A DNA stretch of 64,000 bases from Acetobacteraceae bacterium (lineage in GTDB: Bacteria; Pseudomonadota; Alphaproteobacteria; Acetobacterales; Acetobacteraceae): NCBI GenBank assembly GCA_947475245.1, contig CANJLW010000018.1, positions 16,830 through 80,829 on the forward strand, written 5' to 3'. Of this stretch, positions 25,995 to 34,423 are shown one piece after another (positions within the stretch are counted from its first letter, which is position 1; each line of letters starts with the position of its first letter). The notes under the pieces were generated by a model. The model searched no databases and was not told the origin of the DNA. It saw only the letters and a program-made list of their open reading frames with translations. The translations under genes were made by a program, and so were the position numbers.

Positions 25995-27023
25995 TTACCC
26001 CGCCAGGGCTTTCAGCCTGGGCACGACATCGCGGAAGTAGCGTTCCAGGCTGCCGTTCAGGTAGTCCGGGCGCAATCCCGGCGGCGCGGCCCAGGTGACC
26101 AGGTCCGTGATCCCGTACTCCGCGATGAACGCCGACAGTTCCTTGACGCAGTGATCGACGTTGCCGACGACCCAGGCCTGCGGAATGCGGGTTTCCTCGG
26201 TATTGCCCTTCACGCCGCCGGCCCCGGCACCGCCGCCCAGATCCTGTTGGAACTTTGCGTAGGTGCCCATGCGATAGCGTTCAGCCTGACGCACCGGCGG
26301 CCAATCGCGTTCGGGGTCGTCGGTGACCAGGCAGGACCGGATGATGCCCACGCGATATTGGCCGGGATCGCGGCCGGAGGCGGCCAGTTCGCGCCGCCAG
26401 GGATCGAGCACGGTGGAGCGTGGCCCCTGCGGCAACAGATTGGTGTCAAAGCGCGCGGCGCGCTGTGCCCCCGCCTCCGACATCGCCGCGACCCACAGCG
26501 GCGGGCCGCCGGCCTGGACGTAACCCGGGCGGATCGTGACGTCCTGGAAGTTGTAGCGTTTGCCGGCGAAGCTGAACTTCTCCCCGGCAAAGCACAGCTT
26601 CAGCACCGCGATCCCTTCGTCGGTCAGCGACACCCGGCGAGAGACCGGCAGACCGAAGCCGCGGAACTCGTGCGGCGCATAGCCCATGCCGACGCCCAGT
26701 TCGACTCGCCCGCCGGACAGATTGTCCAGCACCGCAAGATCCTCGGCCAGTCGGATCGGATGGTTGAACGGCAGCAGGCACACGTCGCAGGAGAAGCGAG
26801 CGTTCTTTGTGCGCGCGGCCATGGCCGAGGCGAGGGGAATCCACGACGGCAGGTAGCCGTCGTCCATGAAGTGGTGTTCGGTGAACCAGACCAGATCGAG
26901 GCCGAGACCGTCCAGCCAGGTCACCTGCTCCATCAGCGCCGCGTAAAGCGACGCGTTGTCGAGGCCGGTTTCCGGCGTATTCCGGAAATCGTGGACCACC
27001 CCAACGCGCAGCTTTTGCGACAT
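25995..27023 (-). CDS. LLM-class flavin-dependent oxidoreductase (luciferase-like monooxygenase)
   Basis: A 342-residue luciferase-like TIM-barrel protein that probably uses reduced FMN or F420-like flavin and oxygen. Family features are LGLDLVWFTEHHF near the N-terminus, LSGGRVELGVGMGYAPHEF and the C-terminal substrate-loop region. Substrate unknown. ATG 27023 shares one base with the TGA of the aminotransferase gene (TGATG), so the pair is translationally coupled and may act on the same compound. Confidence 0.92.
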   Translation of the reverse strand: MSQKLRVGVVHDFRNTPETGLDNASLYAALMEQVTWLDGLGLDLVWFTEHHFMDDGYLPSWIPLASAMAARTKNARFSCDVCLLPFNHPIRLAEDLAVLDNLSGGRVELGVGMGYAPHEFRGFGLPVSRRVSLTDEGIAVLKLCFAGEKFSFAGKRYNFQDVTIRPGYVQAGGPPLWVAAMSEAGAQRAARFDTNLLPQGPRSTVLDPWRRELAASGRDPGQYRVGIIRSCLVTDDPERDWPPVRQAERYRMGTYAKFQQDLGGGAGAGGVKGNTEETRIPQAWVVGNVDHCVKELSAFIAEYGITDLVTWAAPPGLRPDYLNGSLERYFRDVVPRLKALAG

Positions 27024-28195
27024 CAGGCGTTGCCGGACAGGTATTCGATCGCGGCCTGGACGCCGCCCGACTTGTGCGGGATGCCGGCGGCGCGCAGCCC
27101 CATTTCGACGCCGGTCAGCGTGCCGGTCAGTTGCAGCACCGACAGATCGCCCATGTGGCCGATGCGGAACAGCTTGTCGTCGACCCGGCCCAGGCCGTTA
27201 CCCAGGCTCATGTTGAAGCGTTCCAGGATGACCGTCCGCAGCTTGTCCGCGCTGAACCCGTCGGGCACGCGGATCGCGGTCACGCCGGGCGCATACGCGG
27301 CGGGATCGGCGCATTGCAGTTCCAGGCCCCAGGCGCGCGCGGTGCGACGCGTGGCTTCGGCATAGCGGTCATGCCGAGCACATACGTTTGTAAGGCCTTC
27401 GTCGAGAAGCATGGTGAGGGCTTCGTTGAGGGCGAAGAGCAGGTTGACGGCCGGGGTATAGGGGAAGAAGCCGGTCTTGTTGGCGGTGACCAGCGGTTCC
27501 CAATCCCAATAGCCGCGCGGCGAACCGCCGGCGCGGGACGCGGCCAGGGCCTTCTCGGACATCGCGGTGAACGACAGGCCGGGGGGCACCATCAGGCCTT
27601 TTTGGGATCCGGCGATGGTTACGTCGACCTTCCACTCGTCATGGCGATAGTCGGCGCAGGCGAGGGAGGAGATGGCGTCGACCATCAGCATGGCCGGGTG
27701 TCCGGCCTTGTCCATGGCGGCGCGCACGGCGGCCACGTCGGACATGCAGCTTGTCGAGGTTTCGCTGTGCACGACGCACACCGCTTTGATCTTGTGTTCC
27801 CGATCGTCGCGCAGCACCTGGCCGATCGCTTCCGGGTCGGCCCCGCGGCGCCAATCGGTATCCAGCGCGACGATGTCGTGGCCCAGCTTGATGGCCATCT
27901 GTTCCCACAGATGGGCGAACTGGCCGGTGCGGGTGACCAGGATACGGTCGCCCACGTTCAACGCGTTGACCAGCGCCGATTCCCACGCGCCCGTACCGGA
28001 CGACGGGAAGATGCCGACGATACCCGAAGTCTGGAACACCTGGCGCAGCTTGCCGATCACTTCCAGGCCAAGGCGACCGAACTCCGGACCTCGGTGGTTG
28101 ATCGTGCTGCGCTCCATGGCGCGAAGAACCCGCTCGGGCACGTTGGTCGGCCCGGGAGTCTGAAGAAAATGGCGTCCAGACGTATATTCAGTCAT
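27023..28195 (-). CDS. Class V aminotransferase (serine/alanine-glyoxylate type)
   Basis: PLP-dependent transaminase resembling serine-glyoxylate aminotransferase, 390 residues. Features are QTPGPTNVPERVLRAM, INHRGPEF, GTGAWESALVNAL, and the PLP-lysine in TIAGSQKGLMVPPG. ATG 28195 is chosen because GGAGG (28207-28211) precedes it by 11 nt; the upstream in-frame extension to 28351 runs against the promoter region of the divergent gene. It is coupled to the LLM oxidoreductase downstream. Confidence 0.93.
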   Translation of the reverse strand: MTEYTSGRHFLQTPGPTNVPERVLRAMERSTINHRGPEFGRLGLEVIGKLRQVFQTSGIVGIFPSSGTGAWESALVNALNVGDRILVTRTGQFAHLWEQMAIKLGHDIVALDTDWRRGADPEAIGQVLRDDREHKIKAVCVVHSETSTSCMSDVAAVRAAMDKAGHPAMLMVDAISSLACADYRHDEWKVDVTIAGSQKGLMVPPGLSFTAMSEKALAASRAGGSPRGYWDWEPLVTANKTGFFPYTPAVNLLFALNEALTMLLDEGLTNVCARHDRYAEATRRTARAWGLELQCADPAAYAPGVTAIRVPDGFSADKLRTVILERFNMSLGNGLGRVDDKLFRIGHMGDLSVLQLTGTLTGVEMGLRAAGIPHKSGGVQAAIEYLSGNA

Positions 28196-28345
28196 CGTAA
28201 TCGCATCCTCCAAGCCGGGCGTAGAAGCATGACCGCGCGCGGTTGGCAATGCCGGGGGTGGATTGCAGGTCTGCGCGGATCGCGCGACCCTGGCGGGAAG
28301 GGCGGATTCAACGCCGTGGCGCAATGATGAATCGAGGAGGTTTCC

Positions 28346-28384
28346 ATGCAACGAATCCTGTCCACCCGAGGCCGCGGATGCTGA
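28346..28384 (+). CDS. 12-codon leader ORF overlapping the binding-protein gene
   Basis: The strongest Shine-Dalgarno here, GAGGAGG (28334-28340), is spaced 5 nt from ATG 28346, which opens a 12-residue frame, MQRILSTRGRGC, ending at TGA 28382-28384. The start of the solute-binding protein (28378) lies inside it in another frame. Ribosomes terminating at 28384 could re-initiate at 28378. The penultimate-position Cys codon invites comparison with amino-acid-responsive leader peptides. An alternative is a frameshift that split the true N-terminus. Confidence 0.45.
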   Translation: MQRILSTRGRGC

Positions 28385-29406
28385 GCCGTCGGGGATTTTC
28401 CGGCATGCTGGCCGGGGTTTCGCTGCTGGGTCCGGCGACGGCGCGGGCCGATCTGGGCGCGCTGGAAGAAGCCGGGCGCAGGGAAGGCGGGCTGACCTGG
28501 TACACGGCGCAGACCGACGGAGAGACCGCCGAACGCATCGGCCGGAGTTTCACCGCGCGATATCCCGGCATCAAGGTTACGGTCGTACGCACCACCGCTC
28601 AGGTTGCCTACGAACGCCTGTCGGCCGAACTCAAGAACAAGAACCTGGCCTGCGATGTGTTCAGCTCCACCGATCCCGGACACGACGAAACGCTGAAGCA
28701 GAAGGGGCTTCTGGCGCGCTACGTGCCGCAAAACGACGCCCAATTGTCCCCGACATTCCGCGCCTTCGACAAGGACGGCTACTACCACGCGACCGCCGGC
28801 GGGCTGGTGCTGATCGCCTACAACACGTCCAAGGTGAAGCCCGAGGACGCTCCGGCGAACTGGACGGACCTGCTCGCCCCGAAATGGAACCGGCAGGTCG
28901 CGGTCGGACATCCCGCTTTCAGCGGCTTCGTCGGCACCTGGGTGCTCGCGATGCGCAAGCTGTATGGCTGGAAGTACTTCGAGTCGTTGGAAAAAAGCCG
29001 CCCGCAGGTCGGACGTTCCATTATCGATACGACTACGACGCTGACCGCCGGCGAACGCTCCGTGGCCGCAAGCTCCGCGACGTCCACCCTGCACGCGGTC
29101 GATAAGGGCAATCCCCTGGCCGTCGTGCATCCCACCGACGGCGCGCTGCTGATCGTCGCCGCCTCCGCCATCATGGCCAACGCCCCCCATCCCTCCGCCG
29201 CTCGCTTGTTTCTCGAATTCCTGCAAAGCGAGGAAGTCGCGCATATTTCGGTTAAGCAACGCGCTGAGTCGATGCGCCCGGAAGTGACGGCTCTGCCGGG
29301 GGCGAAGCCGTTCACCGAGATCAAGACGTTCCAACTGACGGTGGCCGAAACCTTGAAGGGAATCCCAGAGGTTATCGAGCAATGGCGCGATACCTTCGGC
29401 GGCTGA
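28378..29406 (+). CDS. ABC transporter solute-binding protein (iron/polyamine type fold)
   Basis: Extracytoplasmic binding protein, 342 residues, similar to AfuA/PotD-like family 1 receptors. The N-terminus MLSRRGFSGMLAGVSLLGPATARA is a Tat-like signal (SRRGF). Domain landmarks are LTWYTAQTDGETAERIGRSF, DVFSSTDPGH and the hinge-region YNTSKVKPEDAPANWTDLL. No permease or ATPase gene adjoins it, so it is an orphan receptor here. ATG 28378 has no own Shine-Dalgarno; translation may depend on the leader ORF. Met codons at 28324 and 28327 are alternatives. Confidence 0.88.
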   Translation: MLSRRGFSGMLAGVSLLGPATARADLGALEEAGRREGGLTWYTAQTDGETAERIGRSFTARYPGIKVTVVRTTAQVAYERLSAELKNKNLACDVFSSTDPGHDETLKQKGLLARYVPQNDAQLSPTFRAFDKDGYYHATAGGLVLIAYNTSKVKPEDAPANWTDLLAPKWNRQVAVGHPAFSGFVGTWVLAMRKLYGWKYFESLEKSRPQVGRSIIDTTTTLTAGERSVAASSATSTLHAVDKGNPLAVVHPTDGALLIVAASAIMANAPHPSAARLFLEFLQSEEVAHISVKQRAESMRPEVTALPGAKPFTEIKTFQLTVAETLKGIPEVIEQWRDTFGG

Positions 29407-29423
29407 ACGGAATGGCGTCGGTG

Positions 29424-30041
29424 TCACGTTTTCCCGCGCAATTGGGCGATCTCGGCCTCCAACGCCGCGATGCGCCGGTCGCGTTGGGAGAGCGCGGCGG
29501 CGACGTCGGCGGCCTCGAAGCGTTGCGGAATATGCTGCGGGCAGTTCGAGTCCCACGCGCCGACGGTGAAGACGATGGCCTGTTCGCCGCGCGGCGTGCC
29601 TTCGCCGGCGGTCAGTTCTTCCAGCAGGGCCGGATCGTCCTCCACCACCCGCGCGGTGCCCCAGATCTTGATGCGGCGACGATTCGCGTAGTCGATCAGA
29701 AACAGATACGCCTTGGCGTTCTCGGAAAGGTTGCCGGTGGTGATGAACTGACGATTGCCCCGGTAGTCGGCGAAGGCGATGGTTTTGGCGTCCCGCACGT
29801 GCAGGAAGCCCGCCGCACCGCCGCGATGCTGGATGTAAGGCTGCCCATCGGCGGTCGCCGTCGCCAGGAATACGCTGGTCTGTTCGGCGATGAACGCCGC
29901 CAGGTCCGGCGTGATCTCCGTCTTCCACGCGCCCGCTTCTTCGCGGCGGGCATAGGATGCGCGCGAACCCTTGCGGGTCTGGATTGCCTTCACGGCCGGG
30001 GTGAAGGCGATGTCGCTGGAATAGCCGATTGTTCCGGTCAT
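29424..30041 (-). CDS. PNPOx-like FMN-binding protein
   Basis: A 205-residue split-barrel flavoprotein of the pyridoxamine-5'-phosphate-oxidase-like superfamily. The FMN-site region is FLATATADGQPYIQHRGGAAGFLHV, followed by FADYRGNRQFITTGNL and IKIWGTARVVED. The C-terminus is a predicted coiled coil (RDRRIAALEAEIAQLR). Likely a flavin-dependent reductase of unknown substrate. It lies downstream of the AhpD-like gene on the same strand, separated by a perfect 12-bp hairpin, and probably belongs to the LysR-controlled unit. Confidence 0.88.
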   Translation of the reverse strand: MTGTIGYSSDIAFTPAVKAIQTRKGSRASYARREEAGAWKTEITPDLAAFIAEQTSVFLATATADGQPYIQHRGGAAGFLHVRDAKTIAFADYRGNRQFITTGNLSENAKAYLFLIDYANRRRIKIWGTARVVEDDPALLEELTAGEGTPRGEQAIVFTVGAWDSNCPQHIPQRFEAADVAAALSQRDRRIAALEAEIAQLRGKT

Positions 30042-30056
30042 GTTGGGTTCTCCCGA

Positions 30057-30083
30057 GCCACACCGCTCATGGAGCGGTGTGGC
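30057..30083 (-). other. Perfect 12-bp hairpin between AhpD-like and PNPOx-like genes
   Basis: GCCACACCGCTC (30057-30068) pairs exactly with 30072-30083 around a 3-nt loop. It starts 10 nt after the AhpD-like stop and ends just before GGGAG, the PNPOx Shine-Dalgarno, on the minus strand. There is no T-tract, so it may act as an mRNA processing or stability element rather than a terminator. Confidence 0.6.
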
Positions 30084-30092
30084 GCATTGACG

Positions 30093-30644
30093 TCAGGCAG
30101 CGTGAAGGGCGGGGGATACCGCCGGGAAATCGATCTCGGTGCCGGCGACTTCGTTGATGTAGTTGGTCAGTGTGTTCAACGCGACGTGGGCGACGATCTC
30201 GACGATTTCGGCATCGCCGAACCCGGCGGCGCGCGCGGCGGTCAGCGCGGCATCGTCGATATGGCCGCGTTGACGGACGATGGCGGTTGCCAGGCGCACC
30301 GCGACATCGGCCTTGGCGTCGTTCGAAGCGCCACTCCGGTTCGCGGCGATTTCCGCCTCGTCCAGTTTCGCAACGTTCTTGCCCAGGTAGGTGTGCGCGG
30401 ACAGGCAGTAGTTGCAGCCGTTCAGGTCGGCCACCGCCAGGGCGATGCGTTCGCGGGTTTTCGCGTCCAGGGCGCCGCGCGACAGGGCGGCGTGCAGACC
30501 CAGATAGCCGTCGAGGGCCGCGGGGCTGTTGGCGATGACACGAAACATGTTCGGAACCATTCCCAGCGACTTGCGCGCGCCTTCAAGGGCAGGGCGGGCG
30601 GCGGCCGGGGCGGTTTCGATGGTGGGGGTATTGAGGCGGGACAT
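30093..30644 (-). CDS. AhpD-like / carboxymuconolactone decarboxylase family peroxidase-related protein
   Basis: A 183-residue all-helical protein with the AhpD-type redox motif CNYCLSAH (C77, C80, H84), expected to reduce hydroperoxides through the Cys pair. The N-terminal KSLGMVPNMFRVIANSPAALDGYL segment is typical of the peroxidase-related subfamily. ATG 30644 is chosen because AGGAGA lies 7-12 nt upstream; a longer in-frame reading to 30854 crosses the LysR gene. It is divergent from the LysR regulator, the usual arrangement for a controlled target. Confidence 0.92.
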   Translation of the reverse strand: MSRLNTPTIETAPAAARPALEGARKSLGMVPNMFRVIANSPAALDGYLGLHAALSRGALDAKTRERIALAVADLNGCNYCLSAHTYLGKNVAKLDEAEIAANRSGASNDAKADVAVRLATAIVRQRGHIDDAALTAARAAGFGDAEIVEIVAHVALNTLTNYINEVAGTEIDFPAVSPALHAA

Positions 30645-30760
30645 GCGATCTCTCCTGTGTTGGACCGGCGGGTCAGCCGATGACCTGGATATGATCTCTT
30701 CCGATCGGGCGCGGTATTCGGTAAATTCAGGATGGTCTGTTCCATAAATTGAGAGAATGA

Positions 30761-31660
30761 TTGGACAAGTTCGAATCCATGACCGTCTTCGTGACGGTCG
30801 CCGACGAGGGTGGCTTCTCCGCCGCCGCGCGCCGTCTGGGCATGCCGCTGGCAACCGTCAGCCGTAAGGTGACGGAGCTGGAGGAAAGCCTGAAGCTGCG
30901 CCTGATCAATCGGACGACGCGCTGGATCGCCCTGACGGAAGGCGGAGCGGCCTTCCTCGCCTCCGCGCGCCAGATCCTGGAGACCCTGCACGAGGCGGAA
31001 CGCGTCGCAACCGGCGAGTATGCCGAACCCCGCGGTGGACTGACGATCACCGCGCCGATCGTCTTCGGACGGCTGCACGTCCTGCCGATCGTGACCGAGT
31101 TTCTGCGTGCCCATCCCCAGGTCGAGATCCGGTTGCTGCTGATGGATCGGGTGGTCAACCTGTTGGAGGAGCAAATCGACCTGTCCGTGCGTATCGGCGA
31201 ACTGGCCGAAAGCAGCCTGATGGCGATTCGTCTGGGCAGCATCCGCCAGGTGGTCGTTGCCAGTCCGGCCTATCTGCGCGCGCATGGCCGGCCGAACCAT
31301 CCCGACGAACTCATCGCCCATGACGGCGTTGTGTTCGCGACGGATGGGTCGGGCAAGGCCATGACGTTCCGAATCAACCACGAAAACCGGTCGGTTCCGG
31401 TTCGATCTCGCCTGACGGTCACGACCGCCGAGGCCGCGATCGACGCCGCGATCGCCGATGCCGGCATTACCCAGGTCAGGTGTTATCAGGTCATCGACGC
31501 CATCGACCGGGGCAAGCTGGAACTTGTTCTGAGGTCGTTTGAAACGGACGACGCGCCGCTAAGCTTCGTTTACCCGAGTGGACGGCTGGTCCCGTTGAAA
31601 CTGCGCGCCTTTCTGGACTTCGCGGCACCAAGGATCAAGGCGCGTATGCGGGTGTTTTAA
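30761..31660 (+). CDS. LysR-family transcriptional regulator
   Basis: A 299-residue LysR protein. The N-terminal winged HTH (residues 1-60) reads FESMTVFVTVADEGGFSAAARRLGMPLATVSRKVTELE; the co-inducer domain follows (RGGLTITAPIVFGRLHVLP). It begins with TTG at 30761, preceded by GAGAGAA; the nearby ATG at 30757 is out of frame. Divergent from the AhpD/PNPOx pair, which it probably controls from the 116-nt gap, possibly in response to a reactive electrophile (inference). Its last 26 bases overlap the end of the convergent peptidase gene. Confidence 0.95.
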   Translation: MDKFESMTVFVTVADEGGFSAAARRLGMPLATVSRKVTELEESLKLRLINRTTRWIALTEGGAAFLASARQILETLHEAERVATGEYAEPRGGLTITAPIVFGRLHVLPIVTEFLRAHPQVEIRLLLMDRVVNLLEEQIDLSVRIGELAESSLMAIRLGSIRQVVVASPAYLRAHGRPNHPDELIAHDGVVFATDGSGKAMTFRINHENRSVPVRSRLTVTTAEAAIDAAIADAGITQVRCYQVIDAIDRGKLELVLRSFETDDAPLSFVYPSGRLVPLKLRAFLDFAAPRIKARMRVF

Positions 31661-32666
31661 GCAGGGAAGCCAACCCGGTGCGCACATTGCCGTTGCGCCC
31701 GACGGTCGTCGGCGCGGCCACGAGCGCGTCCAGCACCGCCTCGTACGTCGTTTCGGCGGCCGCCTGAAACAGCGCGTCGATCCGCGCTTCGTTCAACACG
31801 CGATGCGCCGCGAAATGCGGCTTGTTCGCGTGCGGCATGGTGTTCGCGGTGGTGAAGGCCAGCGCGATATCGCCGCTGCCGTTGCCCCAGAAGGAGCCGC
31901 TCCACGCCAGGCCCACTCCCGCGCGACGCGCGACGCGGCCGAGTTGTCGGTGGTCCAGGGGGATGTCGGTGGCGAGAACGACGATGCACGATCCCATCTC
32001 GACCGACGGCGCGCCACGCGGATCGATGCGCCTGCCGTCCGGCAGCCGCAGGTCTCCGGGACGACCGAAATTGGTCAATACCAGCGCGCCGAGATGATAG
32101 ACGCGTCGATCGATGCGGATTTGACGCGATGCGGAGCCGATGCCGCCTTTCAGGCCAAAGCAACTCATGCCCGTGCCCGCGCCCACCGCGCCGACGGCGA
32201 CATCCGCCGATGCGCCTGCGATGGCGGCATCGGCGTGTGCCTCCGTCACGGCCATGGCCTGGATGTCGTTCAGGTAGCCGTCGTTGCATTCCAGCACGAC
32301 GGGATTGACCGTGGACGTTTCGCGTCCAATGGTCGGATTGGCGGCGATCGCGTGGCGGATCAGCGCATTGGCGCAGGTGCCGACGCCGAATGTGTTGGTC
32401 AGCAGGATCGGTGTTTCCAGCGTCCCGAGTTCGTTGACCTGCACAAGGCCGGTGCTTTTGCCGAAGCCGTTCAGCACATATCCGGCCGCGATCGGCTTGT
32501 CCTGAAACAGGTTTCCGGCGTTCGGCAGGATCGCCGTCACGCCGGTTTGCACCGCGCCGCACGACAGTGTCGCATGCCCCACCAGAACACCCGGCACGTC
32601 CCCAATCGTGTTCCCCGCCCCGCTCGGCGTCGAGCCAACCGTCAATCCGAAGTCGCCTGCCCGCAT
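31635..32666 (-). CDS. DmpA/BapA-type (S58, P1) aminopeptidase
   Basis: A 343-residue self-processing N-terminal-nucleophile hydrolase related to DmpA and beta-aminopeptidases. The autocleavage site is seen in SVEMGSCIVVLATDIPLD, predicted between G225 and S226, with S226 becoming the nucleophile of the small subunit. Other family blocks are GDVPGVLVGHATL, GVTAILPNAGNLF and TGMSCFGLKGGIGSASR. ATG 32666 is chosen because the upstream in-frame extension is Arg-rich noise. The 3' end overlaps LysR by 26 nt in convergent orientation. Confidence 0.93.
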   Translation of the reverse strand: MRAGDFGLTVGSTPSGAGNTIGDVPGVLVGHATLSCGAVQTGVTAILPNAGNLFQDKPIAAGYVLNGFGKSTGLVQVNELGTLETPILLTNTFGVGTCANALIRHAIAANPTIGRETSTVNPVVLECNDGYLNDIQAMAVTEAHADAAIAGASADVAVGAVGAGTGMSCFGLKGGIGSASRQIRIDRRVYHLGALVLTNFGRPGDLRLPDGRRIDPRGAPSVEMGSCIVVLATDIPLDHRQLGRVARRAGVGLAWSGSFWGNGSGDIALAFTTANTMPHANKPHFAAHRVLNEARIDALFQAAAETTYEAVLDALVAAPTTVGRNGNVRTGLASLLKTPAYAP

Positions 32667-32718
32667 CGATGTCGTGCCCTTTGTCGGCGGCGGCCGGAAC
32701 GGCCGCCGCCTGTTGGCT

Positions 32719-33414
32719 TCAGGCCGCCGCATACTGGCCGCGACCGAACATCTTATCGAGGCTGTCCGCCTCGGCCTTGTCGAACTGCGTTGTCCGGGCG
32801 CGCACATCGTCCACCGCCGCCAGCGCCTTTTTCACCGCGGGACGCTCACTGACGGTCGCGACCCAGCGCATGACGTTGGGGAACTTCGCCGCTGCGTCGG
32901 CGCCGAGGAGGACGGGGATGTTGCGTGCCCAGGGGTAGGTGGCGATGTCGGCGATGCCGTATTCGGCGCCGCCGAGATAGGGGGTGGTGGCCAGCCGCTG
33001 CTCGATCACCTCGAACACGCGATGGACCTGGGTGGCGTAACGGCTTTTCGAGTAGTCGTTGCCGGCCGGGGCGAAGCGGGTGAAATGCACGTGCTGTCCG
33101 AACATCGGGCCGACCGTGCTCATCTGCACCATAAGCCACTGAATGGCTTCGTACTTCGCGCCGATCTCCGCCGGCAGCAGTTTGCCGGTCTTTTCCGCGA
33201 GGTACAGAAGGATCGCGCCGGATTCGAACAGGACGCGTCCGTCATCGACGATGACCGGCACCTTGGCGTTGGGGTTCAACTTCAGGAACTCGGCGTCGAA
33301 CTGCTTGCCGGTGAACACGTCGATCGGGGCGACGGTGTAGGGAAGGCCAAGCTCCTCCAGCGCGATATAGACTTTGACGACGTTGGGGCTGCCCATTCCG
33401 TATAACGTGATCAT
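32719..33414 (-). CDS. Glutathione S-transferase
   Basis: A 231-residue GST of the YfcG/Ure2-like type. The thioredoxin-fold N-domain (MITLYGMGSPNVVKVYIALEELGLPY, then NPNAKVPVIVDDG and ESGAILLYLA, which binds glutathione) is followed by an all-helical C-domain. ATG 33414 has AGGAA upstream; a longer in-frame frame to 33498 overlaps the next gene. It lies 40 nt after the HIBADH-like gene and 52 nt before the DmpA-type peptidase on the same strand. Confidence 0.93.
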   Translation of the reverse strand: MITLYGMGSPNVVKVYIALEELGLPYTVAPIDVFTGKQFDAEFLKLNPNAKVPVIVDDGRVLFESGAILLYLAEKTGKLLPAEIGAKYEAIQWLMVQMSTVGPMFGQHVHFTRFAPAGNDYSKSRYATQVHRVFEVIEQRLATTPYLGGAEYGIADIATYPWARNIPVLLGADAAAKFPNVMRWVATVSERPAVKKALAAVDDVRARTTQFDKAEADSLDKMFGRGQYAAA

Positions 33415-33454
33415 GGTGTCTTCCTGTGCGGATAGGTTGAGGGGATTGTTGAGT

Positions 33455-34348
33455 TTAGCGTGTTTTCGGCATTTCGAACCCGGCCTCACGTTCGACATAA
33501 CGAACGATATTGGTCAGATCGGCATTGGCGGAATCCGCGAAGATCGCGTGCTTGAACATCAGGCGGGTGGCCTGACAGACCCACATCGGCACGCCCAGTT
33601 CCTCGCCTTGTTCGATCGCCAGATCGATGTCCTTCATCAGGATGTGCATCGCGGCGCCGTAGTTGAACTCCCGGTTCAGGACGGCGCGCGGGAACATGGT
33701 CTGTGTCGCGGTGTTGTTGCCCGTGCCCGCGTTGATCGCCGCCAGCATGACTTCCGGGTTCAGCCCGCCCTTGGCACCCATGACGAAGGCTTCGGATGTC
33801 GCGGCCAGGGCCACCGCGCAGAGGATGTTGTTGGTCAGTTTCAGGACCTGCGCGGCACCGGGCTTGTCACCGGCGATGGTCAGGGTCGGCCCCCACAGCG
33901 ACAGCAGCGGGCGGACGGTTTCGACGATCGCGGGTTCGCCGGAGACCATGACGGACAGCGTTCCGGCGCGTGCGCCGCTGGGTCCGCCAGAGATCGGGCT
34001 GTCGACGATGGCGACGCCGTTGGCGGCCATCGCGGTTTCGATCTCCTTCAGGAACTTCACCCCGACGGTGCAGGTGTTCACCAGGATCTTCATCCGCTTT
34101 CCCTGGAGGAGTCCGTTCTCGCCGAACACCACCGCGCGGAAGGCGTTCAACGTGGGGAGCGATATGAAAACGATCTCGTGCCGATCCGCGAGGTCTTTCG
34201 GCGAGGTCCCGCGCGCGGCCTGGCGGTCGAGCAACGGCTGCATCGCCGCTTCGTTCAGATCGAGTACGGTAAGCCGATGGCCGCCGTCGATCAGCTTTCC
34301 GGCCATGGGTTGTCCCATGTTGCCGACGCCCAAGAATCCCAGGTCCAT
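33455..34348 (-). CDS. 3-hydroxyisobutyrate/tartronate-semialdehyde-type dehydrogenase
   Basis: A 297-residue beta-hydroxyacid dehydrogenase. The NAD(P) motif is GFLGVGNMGQPMA (residues 4-16), the substrate loop is DSPISGGPSGARAGTL (117-132) and the catalytic Lys is K170 in QVLKLTNN. The exact substrate (3-hydroxyisobutyrate, tartronate semialdehyde or another) cannot be assigned. It lies between queA and the GST gene in a long run of minus-strand genes. Confidence 0.93.
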   Translation of the reverse strand: MDLGFLGVGNMGQPMAGKLIDGGHRLTVLDLNEAAMQPLLDRQAARGTSPKDLADRHEIVFISLPTLNAFRAVVFGENGLLQGKRMKILVNTCTVGVKFLKEIETAMAANGVAIVDSPISGGPSGARAGTLSVMVSGEPAIVETVRPLLSLWGPTLTIAGDKPGAAQVLKLTNNILCAVALAATSEAFVMGAKGGLNPEVMLAAINAGTGNNTATQTMFPRAVLNREFNYGAAMHILMKDIDLAIEQGEELGVPMWVCQATRLMFKHAIFADSANADLTNIVRYVEREAGFEMPKTR

Positions 34349-34423
34349 AGTGTGTGCCTCCCTATCGTGCGGGTTGCAGGGTGACGCCTGGAACGCCCGA
34401 AGGAAAGATCCGTCGCGCCCTGC

